A DNA stretch of 8,276 nucleotides from Planctomycetaceae bacterium (GTDB lineage: Bacteria; Planctomycetota; Planctomycetia; Planctomycetales; Planctomycetaceae), in the NCBI GenBank assembly GCA_020426085.1, contig JAGQQP010000167.1:1-8276 (forward strand), written 5' to 3'. Positions 5,770 to 8,276 of the stretch are shown piece after piece. Position numbers and translations under genes: made by a program. The notes beneath the pieces were generated by a model. That model saw only the letters and a list, made by a program, of their open reading frames with translations, ran no database searches and was not told the origin of the DNA. The stretch's first letter is position 1; the number at the start of each line of letters is the position of its first letter.

Positions 5770-7068
5770 TTAACTTTTTGAGGCGATCTGCTCTGCTTTC
5801 AACTCTTCTTCCCGCGTCACATTTTCGTGGCGATTCAACAGAAAAAAGATGATCCCGATGAAGGCAAACGTGGCGAAGTGATACGTACTCATCACTTCAC
5901 TGTAAAACTTGCCGATAAAGGTGCGGTTCAAAATAATAATCAGAAACACAAACAGGCCGATGCCGATTTTCAATGGCTTTGTAAAGTTCTGGCGACTGGT
6001 GGCGCTACGAACCAGCAGGTACAAGCCCGGAAAAATTCCCACGCAGTGCTGTCCCCATGTGACCGGCGAATAGAGCAGAATCATGATTGAGATGATTGCG
6101 CATTCCCACAAAATGCGTTCGTCGTTCCGATCCTCATAATGCCTGCGAAATTTCCAGCCAATAAACACCAGAAAGCAGAGCATCACCGTCTTGATGATCC
6201 GCAGCGACGTTTGAGGAGACAGATCCAGAAAATCGATATACAGGGGAGAATCCAGTCGGGCTTCGTGTTCTCTGGGATAATGCATCAGGTAGCGGGCCAG
6301 GGAAGGCTTAAACGACATGTTCGCCAGCGGAATCTCGCCCCCCATCCAGCGAATCGGATTCGGTTCCAGCATGCCTTTCTGGACAATTTTTGCCCAATGC
6401 TCAAAGGTCCTGCGGTATTCTGTATAACCCAGTTTGAACATGGGGGAGAGCGTAAAAAACGCTGCCGCCAGGAATGTGTAGATGGCCATTTTCCATTCGC
6501 GCTTCAAAATAAAATAGACCCAGAACAGGCTGGGCGTACACTTGAGTGCCATCGCAAATCCCAGGGGAATGCAGCCCCACAGTTCCTTTTTCCTGCTCCA
6601 GAGATAGACCCCCAGCCACGAGAGCGCCACTAACGCCAGATTCACGCCACACTCCAGCATATCCCGAATCAGGTAGCGGCTGGCCAGAAAAATCGCCGCC
6701 GTGACAACCCAGAACAACTGATTCCGCAGCAGAGGAAAATGGGCCTCACTCATGCGGTTTAAAACCCAGATCAGCAGAAACAGGGAGATAAAAAACAGCG
6801 GGTAAATCAGCATGTAAGCCGTCTGCATTGAGAAGCTGGCCAGCGGCGCATGCACGAATCCCCAGAAGGGGGGATAGGGGTAGTTGTGATTATTGAGATA
6901 GAGAAATTCGCCAGTCGCGATCAATTCTCCCGAGCGCCAGTGCAGATGAAAATCACCCGGATTTTTTTTCGCGATCTGGACAAACTGGATAATCGCAATC
7001 ACGACTCCCAGTGTAATGACCACGCTCTGCCAGAAACGGTTCTTATCAGCGAATAGCGATTTCAGCAC
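5770..7068 (-). CDS. GT87-family membrane glycosyltransferase (DUF2029-like)
   Basis: A 432 aa polytopic membrane protein. It is predicted to transfer a sugar, typically mannose, from a polyprenyl-phosphate carrier to a lipid or glycan on the outer face of the cytoplasmic membrane, as the GT-C enzyme PimE does in mycobacteria. The start is GTG at 7068 with GGAG 5 nt upstream. After the first membrane helix (about 13-32) comes GDFHLHWRSGELIATGEFLY; Asp39 in GDF corresponds to the acidic residue in the first external loop that is essential in PimE. Then YPYPPFWGFVHAPL (63-76), the family's YPP signature, ALKCTPSLFWVYF (174-186) and SPVTWGQHCVG (334-344). About nine to eleven hydrophobic segments alternate with short polar loops, and the C-terminus is charged (412-432). 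Length is normal for the family. It stands alone, with no other glycosylation gene in view, so acceptor and sugar cannot be told. The family call is good; the exact substrate is unknown. Confidence 0.86.
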   Translation of the reverse strand: MLKSLFADKNRFWQSVVITLGVVIAIIQFVQIAKKNPGDFHLHWRSGELIATGEFLYLNNHNYPYPPFWGFVHAPLASFSMQTAYMLIYPLFFISLFLLIWVLNRMSEAHFPLLRNQLFWVVTAAIFLASRYLIRDMLECGVNLALVALSWLGVYLWSRKKELWGCIPLGFAMALKCTPSLFWVYFILKREWKMAIYTFLAAAFFTLSPMFKLGYTEYRRTFEHWAKIVQKGMLEPNPIRWMGGEIPLANMSFKPSLARYLMHYPREHEARLDSPLYIDFLDLSPQTSLRIIKTVMLCFLVFIGWKFRRHYEDRNDERILWECAIISIMILLYSPVTWGQHCVGIFPGLYLLVRSATSRQNFTKPLKIGIGLFVFLIIILNRTFIGKFYSEVMSTYHFATFAFIGIIFFLLNRHENVTREEELKAEQIASKS

Positions 7069-7138
7069 GACGACTCCATTCCGTCACGATCAAACGGTCC
7101 ATGTATTCAAACTGGTTTCCCTGCTCCTGGAGCCGCCG

Positions 7139-7144
7139 ATTGTA
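7139..7144 (-). promoter_or_regulatory. Possible -10 box of the glycosyltransferase gene
   Basis: The minus strand has TACAAT at 7139-7144, about 70 bp upstream of the GTG at 7068. No good -35 sequence stands 16-18 bp further up. Motif match only. Confidence 0.25.
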
Positions 7145-7209
7145 GCAGATCCACTTCAGGTAACAGCTACTCTTTTATCGCTGTTGATAGCAAATTCAGT
7201 AATATTTGA

Positions 7210-7291
7210 CCGTTTTTTGTATCGAATCCAATTCGAAAGTTCCGTTTTTTGAAAAAATGGTGCAAAAACAGCGTGATGTTTTCTGTATCGC
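7210..7291. repeat. Short direct repeats and palindromes, possible regulator site
   Basis: CCGTTTTTTG occurs twice exactly (7210-7219, 7242-7251). A related copy, GTTTTCTGTATCG at 7278-7290, matches 7212-7224 with one mismatch. Spacing is near whole numbers of helical turns, so the T-tracts lie on one face of the DNA. This may mean intrinsic bending or a multimeric binding site upstream of the gene at 7350. Confidence 0.45.
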
Positions 7292-7349
7292 TACGCTTCT
7301 GAATTTAGATGAGCCGTTTTCTTACTCCCGAAGATAGAAAGTCAGCGCT

Positions 7350-7751
7350 ATGAACGAGACACCAGCGACCGTTACGGAAACCGTTAAAGCCAAGTCCGAC
7401 CGGAAGACTCTGGTCCTGCCACTCCTGATTATCTGTATTGGAACAGGCTGGTTGTTAACGACACTCGGCATTGTACCCAACATCAACTGGATCTGGACAC
7501 TGGGACTGGCCGGTATCGGGATACTTTCATTCGCCGTCAGTGGCATTGATAAATCGACGGTTCTGACTGGTCCCTTTTTCATCATCGCCAGCTGTCTGTC
7601 TGTAATGCGTCAGACCGGTCGGATTACACTGGATGTGGAAGTGCCGATTCTGGTCATCGTCGTTGGTTGCCTGTTACTGATCGCCCGCAGCAAAAAGATA
7701 CCGATGCCCGACTGGATGGTCCTGGAAGAAAAGCAGCAACCCGCTAAGTAA
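7350..7751 (+). CDS. Small four-helix membrane protein, unknown function
   Basis: A 133 aa protein starting at ATG 7350; the ribosome site is weak (GAAAG about 9 nt upstream). A polar N-terminus (1-20) is followed by four predicted membrane helices at about 21-41, 46-64, 70-86 and 98-113, and a charged cytoplasmic-type tail ending EEKQQPAK. The pattern LLIICIGTGWLLTTLGIVP, then WIWTLGLAGIGIL, resembles the short hydrophobic hairpin seen at the N-terminus of LiaF-type and DUF5668 membrane proteins (a glycine-rich helix, a turn ending in Leu-Gly-hydrophobic-Pro, then Trp). That is a resemblance only; the soluble domain of LiaF is missing. The neighbour on the other strand is also a small membrane protein and ends 15 bp away, tail to tail. 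The upstream spacer holds unusual repeats that could regulate it. I do not recognise a specific function. Confidence 0.72.
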   Translation: MNETPATVTETVKAKSDRKTLVLPLLIICIGTGWLLTTLGIVPNINWIWTLGLAGIGILSFAVSGIDKSTVLTGPFFIIASCLSVMRQTGRITLDVEVPILVIVVGCLLLIARSKKIPMPDWMVLEEKQQPAK

Positions 7752-7766
7752 AGACCCTGATCGCAT

Positions 7767-8159
7767 TCAGAGCAGATCGGCAAACCGCAGGGCATGCAGG
7801 AACGTCATGGCAGCAGCGAAGTTGGCGGCGTAAACGAGAAAACAGAGCCAGGATTGTCCCACCGGGTATTGATGCGTGCCAAACAGCAGCAGAAATACAA
7901 CACCAAAACAGACTGAGATCACCGGCACCAGGGAGAGAAACTGCACCCAGCAATACATGGCGTTTCTCTCATGCAGGTAAGTCGTGAGAGGCTGAAAGCC
8001 AATATGCACCAGGCAGAACAGGATAACGGTAAACAGACACTGTGCGTATATCACCAGTCGTAACTGCGTATCAGGCCGCGCAAAAAATGCCTTCGTGGCC
8101 CTGACAGCAATTGGCAGATCGACGTCAAAAAACCGCCTGCGTGTTAAATTCGTCTGCAT
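7767..8159 (-). CDS. Small three-helix membrane protein, unknown function
   Basis: A 130 aa protein starting at ATG 8159 with a good ribosome site (AAGGGGA, 7 nt spacer) and a candidate promoter just upstream. The N-terminal 33 residues are basic and polar (TRRRFFDV, then VRATKAFFARPD) and probably cytoplasmic. Three hydrophobic helices follow at about 34-54, 73-93 and 102-120, and the protein ends shortly after with HALRFADLL. There is no catalytic motif, no cysteine pair of note and no known domain that I recognise. It converges on the membrane gene at 7350 with only 15 bp between the stops and no clear terminator between them, so transcripts could overlap at the 3' ends. The clean start signals and membrane topology make it a real gene despite the lack of an assignment. 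Confidence 0.72.
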   Translation of the reverse strand: MQTNLTRRRFFDVDLPIAVRATKAFFARPDTQLRLVIYAQCLFTVILFCLVHIGFQPLTTYLHERNAMYCWVQFLSLVPVISVCFGVVFLLLFGTHQYPVGQSWLCFLVYAANFAAAMTFLHALRFADLL

Positions 8160-8195
8160 GGAACGATCCCCTTGGAGTTCTGCCCGCTCTACTTC

Positions 8196-8225
8196 ATTTT
8201 AACATTGTTGGCCCGTCTGTTCCAA
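8196..8225 (-). promoter_or_regulatory. Candidate promoter of the gene at 7767-8159
   Basis: On the minus strand, TTGGAA (8220-8225, four of six bases of TTGACA) and TAAAAT (8196-8201, five of six of TATAAT) are 18 bp apart. The -10 box is about 36 bp upstream of the ATG at 8159, giving a short leader that contains the ribosome site. It is the best-formed sigma-70 type pair in the window. Confidence 0.45.
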
Positions 8226-8276
8226 TATCGAATTGTAACTGGAACCGAGCCTGCAGCGAACTCACTCCTCCAGGGT

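Larger units (their letters stand above)
7069..7349. other. Divergent spacer with phased GTTTT(T/C)TG repeats
   Basis: This is 281 bp between the leftward glycosyltransferase and the rightward membrane gene. No gene is seen. The right half (7210-7323) holds GTTTTTTG at 7212-7219, GTTTTTTG at 7244-7251, GTTTTCTG at 7278-7285 and a weaker GTTTTCTT at 7316-7323, at steps of 32, 34 and 38 bp. The first and third copies extend to GTTTT(T/C)TGTATCG. A perfect TCGAAT-N3-ATTCGA palindrome (7222-7236) lies between the first two copies, and the second copy is the left half of a 19 bp near-palindrome (7242-7260). Confidence 0.55.

Noticed and set aside
5685..5825. Direct repeat CGCGTCACATTTT at 5684-5696 and 5813-5825
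   Set aside because: One copy is inside the glycosyltransferase coding region; a single 13 bp match without further structure is likely chance.
6139..6633. Open frame of 164 codons on the plus strand inside the glycosyltransferase
   Set aside because: Antisense to conserved membrane helices of the GT87 protein; no independent support.

Overview
The window looks like a piece of a planctomycete chromosome, probably of Gimesia type. This is an inference from three things: moderate GC, secreted proteins of a style common in that phylum (a short signal peptide, then a QQV(G/A)(H/Y) motif, then Tyr/Gly/Pro-rich or Cys-rich sequence), and long AT-rich divergent intergenic regions. I see no IS element, phage gene, CRISPR array, tRNA or rRNA. 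Eight genes are supported, one of them cut by the window edge.

Left part (1-2751, minus strand): a type IIA topoisomerase pair. The A subunit (ParC-like, TTG start at 2751) is followed after about 92 bp by the B subunit (ParE/GyrB-like), of which only the first 84 codons are inside the window. Together they would form an A2B2 enzyme that passes one duplex through another using ATP. A 547-559 bp divergent intergenic region follows (about 2752-3310). It holds two hairpins in the parC leader, several dyads, and a perfect TATAAT box facing the next genes.

Middle (3311-5537, plus strand): three consecutive small secreted proteins of unknown function, very likely one transcription unit. It ends at a strong intrinsic terminator (5496-5537). 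The first protein has no cysteine; the second and third have seven each, and the third carries a CxxCxGxGCxxC cluster.

Right part (5770-8276): a GT87-type polyprenol-phosphate-sugar dependent glycosyltransferase (membrane, GT-C fold) on the minus strand; a divergent 281 bp spacer with an unusual set of regularly spaced GTTTT(T/C)TG repeats; a small four-helix membrane protein on the plus strand; and a convergent small three-helix membrane protein on the minus strand with its own candidate promoter.

No known defence, mobile or biosynthetic system is visible. The most interesting material is the secreted three-gene cluster and the dyad- and repeat-rich non-coding regions. All functional statements about these are inference.
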